The notes beneath the pieces were generated by a model. That model had not been told where the DNA came from and did no database searches. It saw only the letters and a program-made list of their open reading frames with translations. This document shows, in pieces, positions 16,684 through 24,606 of a DNA stretch of 64,000 nt (its first letter is position 1; every line of letters begins with the position of its first letter). This DNA is from JAUZRW01 sp964549915 (lineage in GTDB: Bacteria; Chloroflexota; Anaerolineae; Aggregatilineales; Phototrophicaceae). A program made the position numbers and the translations under genes. Location of the stretch: assembly GCA_964549915.1 (NCBI GenBank), contig CAZJWX010000001.1, forward strand, positions 62,001 to 126,000, read 5' to 3'.

Positions 16684-17334
16684 TCAATCCAGGTCATCCA
16701 GCCCCAGAATCGCTACCGTCGTCTCGCCATTTGCGATGCGTCGGTACCAATCTGCTTCGCCCTGCATCCGGCTGCGGGCCTCAGCCAGTACTTCGTCGGC
16801 TTTGCCCTGCGGAATGACTACCACGCCGTCCCCATCCCCAACGACAATATCCCCCGGGTTGACGACGACGCCCGCGCAGGCCACTGGAACATTGATATTG
16901 CCGCGCCAGCCTTTATGTGGGCCTCCAGGAGCCGTCCCCCGGCAGTAGATGGGCAGGGTTTCCGCGCGGTTCTCGCGGCGGTCGCGAATGCAGCCATCGA
17001 CGACGACTCCTGCCAGTCCGCGTACCCTGGCGGCTGCTGTCATCACGTGCCCCCAGACGGCGCTGTGCATGCCGCCGCGTGCTGCGATTACCAGCACATC
17101 GCCCGGTTGTGCCAGCGCCAGCGCGTGATGTGCCTCCCAATTGCAGCTTTCCATAGCCTGCACCGTGAAGGCCACGCCCAGCAACGTCGCATCGTCGCGT
17201 AAAGGGGTGACTCCGGCGTCCATAGCCTGGAAGCGGTTCATGCTGTCCGAGAGGATACTGGTGGGGATTCCGGCAAACTGCTGCACCTGTTCGGGTGTGG
17301 GGCGTGGGAAGTCTTGGTTGATCCAACGCGGCAT
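16684..17334 (-). CDS. RraA/HMG-aldolase family protein
   Basis: The protein is 216 residues from ATG at 17334, with AGGATG just upstream; a longer frame starts 27 bases earlier. The family signature is intact: GLAGVVVDGCIRD, with the conserved Arg-Asp that hold substrate and metal, and PGDIVVGDGDGVVVIP at the metal loop. Relatives are 4-hydroxy-4-methyl-2-oxoglutarate/oxaloacetate aldolases and the RNase E regulator RraA. Retention of the aldolase residues favours an enzyme cleaving or decarboxylating a 2-oxo acid. It may form a transcription unit with the ATP-grasp and deacetylase-like genes on the same strand. Confidence 0.8.
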   Translation of the reverse strand: MPRWINQDFPRPTPEQVQQFAGIPTSILSDSMNRFQAMDAGVTPLRDDATLLGVAFTVQAMESCNWEAHHALALAQPGDVLVIAARGGMHSAVWGHVMTAAARVRGLAGVVVDGCIRDRRENRAETLPIYCRGTAPGGPHKGWRGNINVPVACAGVVVNPGDIVVGDGDGVVVIPQGKADEVLAEARSRMQGEADWYRRIANGETTVAILGLDDLD

Positions 17335-17370
17335 AGGACATCCTGTGATGGTGGCGAACAATGCGCCGCA

Positions 17371-18006
17371 TTATAGCAGAATCATGCCTGCACGCACGGC
17401 ACGCACCACTGCTTCGGTGCGGCTCTGTGCGTTGAGCTTGGTCATAATGGCGTTGACGTGAAATTTCACGGTGTGGTCGGTGATTCCCAGTTGGTGCGCA
17501 ATGGCCTTGTTGGTCATGCCCTGGGTCAGCAGTTGCAGCACCTCATTTTCGCGCTCCGTGAGGGCATCCAGCAGGGGATCGGCTTCGCCTTCCGACGCGG
17601 CCAGATCGCCCACCAGCATCGGATCAATGACGACCAGCCCGTTGTTGACTGCTTGCAGCGCCAGGGAGAGGGCAGTCGGCTCCGTATCGCTCAGCAGCAG
17701 GCTGAAGGCGCTCGCAGCGCTGAGGATCCGCAGCACGGAAGCTGCATCTTCGGCATCTTGCAACAGCGCCACAACGGGCAGCCCGGCGCTCATCACCTGT
17801 TGCAAGTCGTCGTAGTCGCTCTGCGCTCGCCAACCGAGGTCAACGAGCAGGACATCGGGTTGATATTCGTATACTGTGTCGAGCGCTTGCACGAAACTGC
17901 TTTGCCCGATGACATCGCAGGCTTCGACGGTATCCAGCAGTGCTGCCAACCCGGCTCGTGCGAGCAACCCATCTGCCAGGATCAATACCTGTATGTTCTC
18001 GTCCAT
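17371..18006 (-). CDS. NarL/FixJ-type response regulator (LuxR HTH)
   Basis: The 211-residue protein has a receiver domain (about 5-120) with the phospho-acceptor D56 in VLLVDLGW. The usual acidic pocket is eroded: LILADGLLAR has one Asp. The switch lysine region is also not obvious, since LLSDTEP replaces the common KP. A LuxR helix-turn-helix follows (147-205; LTERENEVLQLL, MTNKAIAHQLGITDHTVKFH). It may therefore be controlled by something other than classical phosphorylation. No kinase gene is adjacent. It is divergent from the macrodomain gene, with CGTACGTACG (18030-18039) between them. Confidence 0.86.
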   Translation of the reverse strand: MDENIQVLILADGLLARAGLAALLDTVEACDVIGQSSFVQALDTVYEYQPDVLLVDLGWRAQSDYDDLQQVMSAGLPVVALLQDAEDAASVLRILSAASAFSLLLSDTEPTALSLALQAVNNGLVVIDPMLVGDLAASEGEADPLLDALTERENEVLQLLTQGMTNKAIAHQLGITDHTVKFHVNAIMTKLNAQSRTEAVVRAVRAGMILL

Positions 18007-18100
18007 GATGATCTCTTTGCGCTAGAGGACGTACGTACGATACCATGAAGAGCAAACACCTGCCTATCAGAGGGCAGTAAGAAAATGCGGGGTACAAACC

Positions 18101-18658
18101 ATGGGCGAACAAACGAGTTTACAGATCGGAAGTACAACCATTGATCTCGTGCAGGGAGACATCACAGAGCAGGCGGTGGACGCCATCGTCAATGCTGCCA
18201 ATACGACGCTCCTCGGTGGTGGCGGGGTCGATGGGGCGATTCACCGTGCGGCGGGGCCGAAATTGCTGCAAGAAACGCGCACCCTGGGTGGTTGCCCGAC
18301 GGGGGAGGCGCGCATCACTGGTGGTTACGCGCTGCCCGCGAAACATGTGATTCACGCCGTGGGGCCAGTCTACTCGCGAGAGGGGCACCCGGCTCTGCTC
18401 CTCGCCAGCGCACACGAATGGAGCCTGCGCCTCGCCCAGGAACACGGTTTGAAGACCATCGCATTTCCGGCAATCAGCACCGGGGTGTACGGCTACCCGC
18501 TGGATGAAGCCAGCGCCATCGCGATTGGAACGGTGATTCGCTACATCAAAACGCACCAGCCGGATTTCCAACTGGTGCGCTTTGTACTCTTCTCCGAGGA
18601 TGCGATGCGTGCCTTCCAGCGTGCGCTGGAACAAGCCGCTTCGCAGGAAGAGTCCTGA
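18101..18658 (+). CDS. Macrodomain protein (ADP-ribose/O-acetyl-ADP-ribose deacetylase-like)
   Basis: The 185 residues form a single macrodomain of the MacroD/YmdB type. Binding-site motifs are clear: LVQGDITEQAVDAIVNAAN, where Asp contacts adenine and Asn the distal ribose; GGGGVDGAIHRAAG for the phosphates; and AISTGVYGYP, the catalytic loop. These enzymes hydrolyse O-acetyl-ADP-ribose and can remove mono-ADP-ribose from acidic residues. GGGG sits nine bases before the ATG. It is a single gene whose stop is one base from the convergent marR gene stop. Confidence 0.9.
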   Translation: MGEQTSLQIGSTTIDLVQGDITEQAVDAIVNAANTTLLGGGGVDGAIHRAAGPKLLQETRTLGGCPTGEARITGGYALPAKHVIHAVGPVYSREGHPALLLASAHEWSLRLAQEHGLKTIAFPAISTGVYGYPLDEASAIAIGTVIRYIKTHQPDFQLVRFVLFSEDAMRAFQRALEQAASQEES

Positions 18659-18659
18659 C

Positions 18660-19100
18660 TCAGGCCGTGTATTCCAGTGTTTGCAGGGTGGAGAGCACGC
18701 GCAGGAAGGCGTTGAACTCATCGTCTTCGAAATTGCTGGCGATGTCTTTGTCAACCTGCTTGGCGGCCTTCAGCACATCGTCTTGCATCTCCTTGCCCTG
18801 GTCGGTGAGGAAGATGCATACTGCGCGACGATCTTGTGGGTCGGGACGGCGTTCGACGAGTTTCTTCTCAGAGAGGCGATCCAGATTCGGCGTGAAGGAA
18901 GTCGCTGCCCGTCCTACAGACTGCGCCAGGTCGGAGGCGTGCTGCCCGTCTTTCTGGTAGAGCGCCCGCAAAATGTACCATTCAATGACGGTCAGTCCCA
19001 GCGGTTGTACTACGCGACGAAACACCTGGTCCGTATTCCGCAGTGCAATATCCAGGTTACACCAGACGGAACCATCAAAGCGTAGTTTCGGCTTGCTCAT
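18660..19100 (-). CDS. MarR-family transcriptional regulator (copy 1)
   Basis: The protein is 146 residues from ATG at 19100, chosen because an AGGA lies eight bases upstream and because it aligns with its paralogue at 19365-19817. In-frame ATGs at 19109 and 19121 are possible. The winged helix is recognisable: LTVIEWYILRALYQKDG, HASDLAQSVGRAATSFTPNLDRLSEKKLVERR, and the wing DPQDRRAVCIFLT. The basic DxRD-type wing contacts DNA. It shares most of its sequence with the neighbour, so this is a recent tandem duplication. Upstream inverted repeats TGGGG-N6-CCCCA (19146-19161) and TAAG-ATAG-CTTA (19200-19211) are candidate operators. Confidence 0.86.
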   Translation of the reverse strand: MSKPKLRFDGSVWCNLDIALRNTDQVFRRVVQPLGLTVIEWYILRALYQKDGQHASDLAQSVGRAATSFTPNLDRLSEKKLVERRPDPQDRRAVCIFLTDQGKEMQDDVLKAAKQVDKDIASNFEDDEFNAFLRVLSTLQTLEYTA

Positions 19101-19306
19101 GTCCACCATCCTTTTGCTCATCGTGTGTGGCCGTAAGCGATAGCATGGGGGATTAACCCCAATACAGCTTACCCCTACCATAATATACGAAATTGAATGT
19201 AAGATAGCTTAACTTTTGAGTGTTTCGCTAGTTTCTTCGGAGATTCTTATGTTTTGGGGAAGGCACTGTTGTCGAAAATCCCGCGCCAGAGTGTGCAGCG
19301 GGCACA

Positions 19307-19336
19307 AAAAAACCAGTCCGGAGGGACTGGTTTTTT
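19307..19336. terminator. Strong bidirectional intrinsic terminator between the marR genes
   Basis: A 13-bp stem (19307-19319 with 19324-19336) around a GGAG loop ends in A/T runs on both sides, so it works on either strand. It lies 29 bases after the stop of marR copy 2 on the minus strand, making the two paralogues separate transcription units. Confidence 0.85.
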
Positions 19337-19364
19337 GTTCTGTGTGTGCCTTCGTGCTCGAAAC

Positions 19365-19817
19365 TCAGCCCTGAAGATCCATCGTCTGCATGGCGGAAAG
19401 CACGGTGAGGAAGTCTTTGAATTCTTCTTCGCTGAACTGTTCGCCGATGCGCTTGTCAATTTCCTTTGCGCTCTTGGCGACATCAGACTTCATGTCCTCG
19501 CCTTCCTGGGTGAGGTATATGCGAACGGCGCGGCGGTCACGCGGGTCGGCACGGCGCTCGATGAGCTTCTTCTCCGAGAGGCGATCCAGGTTCGGCGTGA
19601 AGGAGGTCGCCGCACGTCCAACAGCACGTGCCAGTTCCGAAGCATGCTGCCCGTCCTTTTCGTAGAGGGCACGCAGGATGTACCACTCGATGACAGTCAA
19701 CCCCAGCGGGTTGGTCACTCTGCGAAAGACCTGGTCAATGTTGCGCAGGGCAATATCCAGGTTGCACCAGATCGAGCCGTCGAAACGGAGTCTTGAGATC
19801 TTTTGTTCATCAGCCAT
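19365..19817 (-). CDS. MarR-family transcriptional regulator (copy 2)
   Basis: The protein is 150 residues from ATG at 19817, with AGGAAGAG upstream. It is nearly collinear with copy 1: LRFDGSIWCNLDIALRNIDQVFRRVT, then the winged helix AVGRAATSFTPNLDRLSEKKLIERR and wing DPRDRRAVRIYLT. MarR dimers usually repress divergent or own genes and release DNA on binding phenolic or oxidised ligands; no reactive Cys pair is seen. Differences are concentrated at the N-terminus and the last helix, so the paralogues could heterodimerise or sense different ligands. A 15-bp inverted repeat sits 18 bases upstream. Confidence 0.87.
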   Translation of the reverse strand: MADEQKISRLRFDGSIWCNLDIALRNIDQVFRRVTNPLGLTVIEWYILRALYEKDGQHASELARAVGRAATSFTPNLDRLSEKKLIERRADPRDRRAVRIYLTQEGEDMKSDVAKSAKEIDKRIGEQFSEEEFKDFLTVLSAMQTMDLQG

Positions 19818-20175
19818 GATTTTTCTCTTCCTATTCCACATCTAGTGGATTTGTGTTGAATACTAAACCGAAAATAATTGCACAAAAGCCGGGATGCTGC
19901 AATGGTGATGCTGCTAAGGTCTGCGCATAATAACCGTTCTATCTTGTGCTGCATATCCGACTTCAGTACTGCGTTTACCTGTTCTTTGCACGGCGGTATC
20001 ATCACCATTAATAGAATATTTGTTTGAAAGTAGCACAGTTTTGTCGAAAAGCACAGTCTTTGCAGGAAGTTCTAATGAGATATTCATCTCTCAAATACGC
20101 ATAAGATTGGAAATGCAAATACGTTTGATAAATATGCAAAAAGATTTGCGCATTTCGTATTGCGGCAATAGCACA
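19818..20175. other. 358-base AT-rich gap with a 10-bp inverted repeat
   Basis: I see no gene here. AATGGTGATG (19901-19910) is the exact inverse of CATCACCATT (19999-20008). The region is visibly richer in A and T than its neighbours. CGCATAA occurs twice (near 19923 and 20097). It may be decayed or acquired sequence, but there is no transposase remnant. The promoter of marR copy 2 should lie at its left end. Confidence 0.4.
19835..19849. promoter_or_regulatory. TCCAC-N5-GTGGA inverted repeat, candidate MarR operator
   Basis: The perfect 5-bp arms (19835-19839 and 19845-19849) lie 18 bases upstream of marR copy 2, where a bound dimer would block transcription or initiation. Assignment to MarR is inference. 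Confidence 0.4.
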
Positions 20176-21093
20176 TCAGGCCGTAGGAATGGCTCTGCGC
20201 TTGCGCATCCGCGACTGCTGCAAGATGAAAACCGCCGCCACGATGAAGGCCGCCCCCACCCACTGTGTCAGCAGGATGGACTCGCCGAGCAAGATCATTG
20301 CCAGGATCATGGCAAGCACCGGTTCAAACGTGGAAATGATGCTCGCAGTTGGTGCGCCGACGCGCTGAATGCCGATTTGCATGAAGAGAATCGGCAGCGC
20401 GGTGCTCACAATACCCAGCCCGATCAGCAACAGCCAGATCGATGCGTCCGGGGGCAGATGCACACCGCCGAAGAAAGGGCTGACGAAGAGCAGTACAACC
20501 AGGGTTCCCGTGATGACCCAGGCCGAGGCCAGCGACGGGTTGGAACCGCGCCGGGTCAGTGAACCCACCACCAGGAAGTAGATCGCCACCAGCAGGGCGT
20601 TCAGCAGCGCGATGGCAATGCCCAGCGCCATTTCCGGCTGCAATCCGCTGAAATCCGGGATGGTGAGCGTGATGCCGATCAACGTGCAAACCAGGGCCAC
20701 CCAACCCGCGCGGGAGATATGTTCGCCGCGCAGCCGCGACAGAATCGCCACCATCGCCGGATAGGTGAAGAACAGGACGACGTAGAGGCTCGCGGGCACG
20801 AATTGGAGACCAGTGACCGCGCAGAGGGCAGCTCCTGCGTAGAGGATACCCAGGAAGCTCTGTCGCCAGGGTGGGAAGGGTGGATTCGACGTGAGTGGGC
20901 TGCATGCGCTGAGACGCCAGCGCAGGGAGAGCAGCAGCCAGATTGCCGGAGTCGCCAGCACAAAACGTATCAAGGCGATGTCCGTCGGGCGCAAATCCGA
21001 ATTGCCATAGATCGCGCGCGTGAAAATGGAGAGGCAGGCGTATCCCGCAGAAGCCAGGATCACCCACATCAGGCCGAGTCCGTTGGTTTTCAT
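20176..21093 (-). CDS. EamA/DMT-superfamily transporter
   Basis: The protein is 305 residues from ATG at 21093; the frame extends upstream but contains no membrane-protein-like sequence there. Ten hydrophobic helices form two EamA repeats of five, as in RhaT/YdcZ-type exporters. The first repeat ends near FVPASLYVVLFFTYPAMVAIL, and the second has the matching PILFMQIGIQRVG and ISTFEPVLAMILAMILLGES. The family exports amino acids, purines or other metabolites. The substrate cannot be inferred. It stands alone, downstream of the nuo terminator on the same strand. Confidence 0.85.
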   Translation of the reverse strand: MKTNGLGLMWVILASAGYACLSIFTRAIYGNSDLRPTDIALIRFVLATPAIWLLLSLRWRLSACSPLTSNPPFPPWRQSFLGILYAGAALCAVTGLQFVPASLYVVLFFTYPAMVAILSRLRGEHISRAGWVALVCTLIGITLTIPDFSGLQPEMALGIAIALLNALLVAIYFLVVGSLTRRGSNPSLASAWVITGTLVVLLFVSPFFGGVHLPPDASIWLLLIGLGIVSTALPILFMQIGIQRVGAPTASIISTFEPVLAMILAMILLGESILLTQWVGAAFIVAAVFILQQSRMRKRRAIPTA

Positions 21094-21160
21094 GAGTCCG
21101 TGTCTTTCACAATTCGTGCGCCTTGTGCGCCCATTGCCAACGCACGGTAAGGCCGTACAG

Positions 21161-21195
21161 AGAAAACAAACAGGGATGATTGTGAGAATCATCCC
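21161..21195 (-). terminator. Intrinsic terminator of the nuoJ-N unit
   Basis: On the minus strand GGGATGATT and AATCATCCC (21187-21195 and 21173-21181) form a perfect 9-bp stem with a five-base loop, followed by TGTTTGTTTTCT. It lies about 35 bases after the nuoN stop. Confidence 0.85.
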
Positions 21196-21229
21196 CGTGT
21201 CCTGGTTTGTTGGGTGCTCGTACTGCGTG

Positions 21230-22828
21230 TTAGGCCGGGAATTGAATGAAGTTGACCAGGTTGATGACCAGCGGCACAGCGATACCGGTGACGAGCACAC
21301 CCGCCATAGAAGCGTAGATCGCCCAGGTGACCGGAGCCGTCGCACCAGGGGCATCGCTGCCTTCGGCTTCTGTGCTCAGGAACATGTTGACGATCACGCG
21401 GATGTAGTAAAATGCGCTGACAACGCTCATCAGCACGCCGACGACTGCCAGCGGGATCAACTGCGCCTGAACCGCAGCCCCGAAGACGAGCCACTTGCCC
21501 ATGAAGCCACCCGTGAGCGGAATACCCGTCAGGCTCAGCATGAAGATCGCCATCGCAACCGCCAGAATCGGGCGACTGTTGAAGAGGCCGTTGAAGTCGT
21601 CCAGCGTGGTGCCGCTGCCGTCCTTCTTCTCGACGGCTTGCACGACTGCGAACGCGCCCAGGTTGGTGAACATGTAGGCGAAGAGGTAGACCGCGATGGC
21701 CTGTGCTGCTGTCGTACGCACATCGCCGATGCCATCAATGCCTGCCGTACCGACCGCCGCCACTGCCATCAGCATGTAACCTGCGTGGGCAATCGAGGAG
21801 TAAGCCAGCATGCGCTTGATGTTGGTCTGGCTGATCGCGAGGATATTCCCCAGGATGAGCGTTGCTGCTGCGATGACCTGCACCGCCAGCAGCCAGGAGG
21901 CCGAATTGCCTTCGATCACGGAAAATTCAGCCAGCCCCGTCGCCATCACGCGCATCAGGGCAGCGAACCCGCCGATCTTGGCGGCCACGCTCATGTAGGC
22001 TGCGACGGGCGTGGGAGCGCCATCGTAGACATCGGGCGTCCACATGTGGAAGGGCACCGCTGCGACTTTGAAGCCCAGGCCGACAACGACCAGGGCTGCA
22101 CCACCCAGCAGCAGCACCTGTGCAGAGGTGTTGCCACCCAGCACCTGCCCCACCTGCACGAAGATCTCCTGCAAATTGGTCGTCCCGGTCGCGCCGTAGA
22201 TGAGGGCTGCGCCATAGACGAAGAACGCGCTGGAGAAAGCACCCAGGACGAAGTACTTCATGCCGCTCTCTTCCGAGCGCACGATGAGTTCATCCCCTTC
22301 CGGACGTTCGACTTCGAGCAGGGCGGATTTCTTGCTGATGTAATCGACGTTGGTCGCGCGGAAAGCCGCCAGGATGTAGAGCGGGATGCTCAGCAATTCC
22401 AGGGCGACGAAGACGACGATCAGGTCATTGGCGCCGATCATGAACATCACCCCTGCGACCGACAACAACAGCAGGGCGTAGAACTCGCCGTGATTGATGT
22501 TGGCTTCGCGCAGGTAATCCGTGCTCAACAGAATCCCGATGAAGGCCGTCCCCAGGACGACCATATTCAGGAAGCCCGTGAAGGCATCCGCCGTGAACAT
22601 CCCGCCGAAGGCCGAGGTCTGCTCCGGGCTATAGTTGAAGAGCGTCATCACGAAGGCGATGCTGATGAACGACAGCGCCGCAATCGGCGTCCAGTGTTCA
22701 CGATCTTCTGGCACGAAAAGATCGATCAGCAGCAGCAGCAATACGCTGGTCGCCATCCAGATCGCCGGAAGGGCAATGTTCAGGTTGTAAGACGCGAGTG
22801 TTTCAAGGGTCGGTGCATCAAATGGCAT
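21230..22828 (-). CDS. nuoN: NADH-quinone oxidoreductase subunit N
   Basis: The 532 residues form an antiporter-like subunit of complex I with about 14 membrane helices. It is somewhat longer than Escherichia coli NuoN (485). The conserved core is intact: FKVAAVPFHMWTPDVYDGAPTPVAAYMS with the proton-channel Lys and His, and ILAISQTNIKRMLAYSSIAHAGY with the Lys of the broken helix. An insertion around residues 160-180 (KSALLEVERPEGDELIVRSEES) enlarges one loop. It is the last nuo gene, two bases after nuoM, followed by the strong terminator. It pumps protons during NADH oxidation. Confidence 0.95.
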   Translation of the reverse strand: MPFDAPTLETLASYNLNIALPAIWMATSVLLLLLIDLFVPEDREHWTPIAALSFISIAFVMTLFNYSPEQTSAFGGMFTADAFTGFLNMVVLGTAFIGILLSTDYLREANINHGEFYALLLLSVAGVMFMIGANDLIVVFVALELLSIPLYILAAFRATNVDYISKKSALLEVERPEGDELIVRSEESGMKYFVLGAFSSAFFVYGAALIYGATGTTNLQEIFVQVGQVLGGNTSAQVLLLGGAALVVVGLGFKVAAVPFHMWTPDVYDGAPTPVAAYMSVAAKIGGFAALMRVMATGLAEFSVIEGNSASWLLAVQVIAAATLILGNILAISQTNIKRMLAYSSIAHAGYMLMAVAAVGTAGIDGIGDVRTTAAQAIAVYLFAYMFTNLGAFAVVQAVEKKDGSGTTLDDFNGLFNSRPILAVAMAIFMLSLTGIPLTGGFMGKWLVFGAAVQAQLIPLAVVGVLMSVVSAFYYIRVIVNMFLSTEAEGSDAPGATAPVTWAIYASMAGVLVTGIAVPLVINLVNFIQFPA

Positions 22829-22830
22829 GA

Positions 22831-24591
22831 TTATTCCCCTGAGTTCTCTTCGGTTGTCTCGGCCTCGGAGTCCGCCGCTTCCTCATCGGCAGCTTCGTCG
22901 TCCGCAGCCGCTTCTTCGTCAGTCGTTTCTGCTCCTTCAGCCGCCGGTACAGCGAGTTCCTCCGCTTCAGCCTCTTCCAGGCTGTCCACGTAGTAGATAC
23001 GCGCTTCTTCCACATCTTCGGCGAGGTCAACCGTCGTCGCTCCCATCGCGTCGAAGAAGCCACCCGGCTGCAAACCGATCCAGAAGATCGCAATCAGCAG
23101 CGGAACCAGGGCGGCGAGTTCTGTCCAGTGCAGCTTCAGGCCATGATTATCGTCGCCATGTTCGTCATGGCTGCCACCGTGACCATCATGTGCAGGTGGG
23201 GCTTTGAATTCGCCCATATAGACATGCTGGTACATCTTCAGGATGTAAACAGCCGCCAGGATGACGCCGACTGTACCGAGCAGGGTGTAGAAGAAGCCCA
23301 GCACGTTGCTGCCCAATGAACCGAGCAAGATCGTGAATTCGCCGATGAAGCCGTTCAGACCTGGCAGACCCATCGAACTGAGCGCGATGATCAAGGACAG
23401 ACCACCGAAGAGGGGCATGACTTTCCAGATACCCCCGTAGGCGCTCATTTCCTTGGTGTGATAGCGCTCGTAGAGGATGCCGACCATCAAGAAGAGGCCG
23501 CCCGTGCTGATGCCGTGATTGACCATCTGCAGGGTCGCGCCCTGGATGCCCTGGCTGTTCAGCGCGAAGATACCCAGCACCACGAAACCAAGGTGGCTGA
23601 TGGACGAATACGCCACCAACTTCTTGACGTTGGTCTGCGCGTAGCTGACCCACGCCCCATACAGGATGCCGATCACACCCAGGGCGGCGATCAGCGGCGC
23701 AGCCTGCACACTTTCCAGCGGGAACATCTGCAAGTTGAAGCGCACGAGGCCATAAGTGCCCAGCTTCAGCAAGACACCAGCCAGGATGACCGAACCCGCC
23801 GTCGGCGCTTGCACGTGTGCGTCCGGCAACCAGCTATGGAAGGGGAAGATCGGCACTTTGATGGCGAAGGCGATGAAGAAGCCGAAGAACAGCAGGCCGC
23901 CCGTCACCGTCGTCGCGCTGGCAGGGCCGCTGATTTCGTTCCAGAAGTTGGGGTTGGCGTTCACCATCTCCACGATTTCCGGCAGGATGAAGGTGCCAGC
24001 CGCGTTGCCTACGAAGAGGATCGCGATCAGCATCAAGATCGAGCCAGCCATCGTATACAGGAAGAATTTGACCGCCGCGTAAACGCGCTCTTCCGCGCCC
24101 CAGATGCCGATCAAGAAGTACATCGGCACCAGCGTCACTTCCCAGAAGATGTAGAAGACGATCAAGTCCTGGATGAAGAAGACGCCCAGCATCGCCCATT
24201 CCAGCAGCAGGAGCAGCGCGTAGTAGAGCTTCTCGCGCCCGCGTTCCTCGAAGATGTTGCTCTGGAACGAGCCGAGGATAGCGACGGGCATGATGATCCC
24301 GGTCAGGACGATCAACAGAAGGCTGAGGCCATCGACACCGACATAATAGTCCGAGACGATGCTAAACTCGCCGACCTGGATGTTGAGCCAGTTCCAGCGG
24401 TGTACGAATTGCAGCGCCGGATTGCTGGGATCGAACCCCGCCCACAAGACCAGTGTCATCAAGAAGGTGACGACGCTGAAGCCGAAGGCCGTCCACTTGA
24501 TCGCATTCTTCTGCGTGTCGCCATTCAGGAACAGCAGCACGCTGAATCCCACCATCGGCAGGAATAAGATAATCGTTGACAAAATTTCCAT
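22831..24591 (-). CDS. nuoM: NADH-quinone oxidoreductase subunit M with acidic C-terminal extension
   Basis: The 586-residue antiporter-like subunit is longer than usual (about 500). Core motifs are present: LLLLEWAMLGVFFIQDLIVFYIFWE with the essential Glu of helix 5, FPFHSWLPDAHVQAPTAGSVILAG with the channel Lys nearby, and KLVAYSSISHLGFVVLG. After helix 13 a loop carries five His in about 20 residues (around 488-508). After the last helix come about 80 residues dominated by Glu, Asp and Ala. Both are unusual for NuoM. It sits 15 bases after nuoL. Confidence 0.94.
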   Translation of the reverse strand: MEILSTIILFLPMVGFSVLLFLNGDTQKNAIKWTAFGFSVVTFLMTLVLWAGFDPSNPALQFVHRWNWLNIQVGEFSIVSDYYVGVDGLSLLLIVLTGIIMPVAILGSFQSNIFEERGREKLYYALLLLLEWAMLGVFFIQDLIVFYIFWEVTLVPMYFLIGIWGAEERVYAAVKFFLYTMAGSILMLIAILFVGNAAGTFILPEIVEMVNANPNFWNEISGPASATTVTGGLLFFGFFIAFAIKVPIFPFHSWLPDAHVQAPTAGSVILAGVLLKLGTYGLVRFNLQMFPLESVQAAPLIAALGVIGILYGAWVSYAQTNVKKLVAYSSISHLGFVVLGIFALNSQGIQGATLQMVNHGISTGGLFLMVGILYERYHTKEMSAYGGIWKVMPLFGGLSLIIALSSMGLPGLNGFIGEFTILLGSLGSNVLGFFYTLLGTVGVILAAVYILKMYQHVYMGEFKAPPAHDGHGGSHDEHGDDNHGLKLHWTELAALVPLLIAIFWIGLQPGGFFDAMGATTVDLAEDVEEARIYYVDSLEEAEAEELAVPAAEGAETTDEEAAADDEAADEEAADSEAETTEENSGE

Positions 24592-24606
24592 CGTGTTCCG
24601 TCCCCT

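Noticed and set aside
19818..20175. Mobile element remnant in the AT-rich gap.
   Set aside because: Only a 10-bp inverted repeat is found; no target-site duplication or transposase fragment could be identified.
21020..22993. A 657-codon plus-strand frame opposite nuoN.
   Set aside because: Same reasoning: antisense to nuoN, no ribosome site, no recognisable domain.
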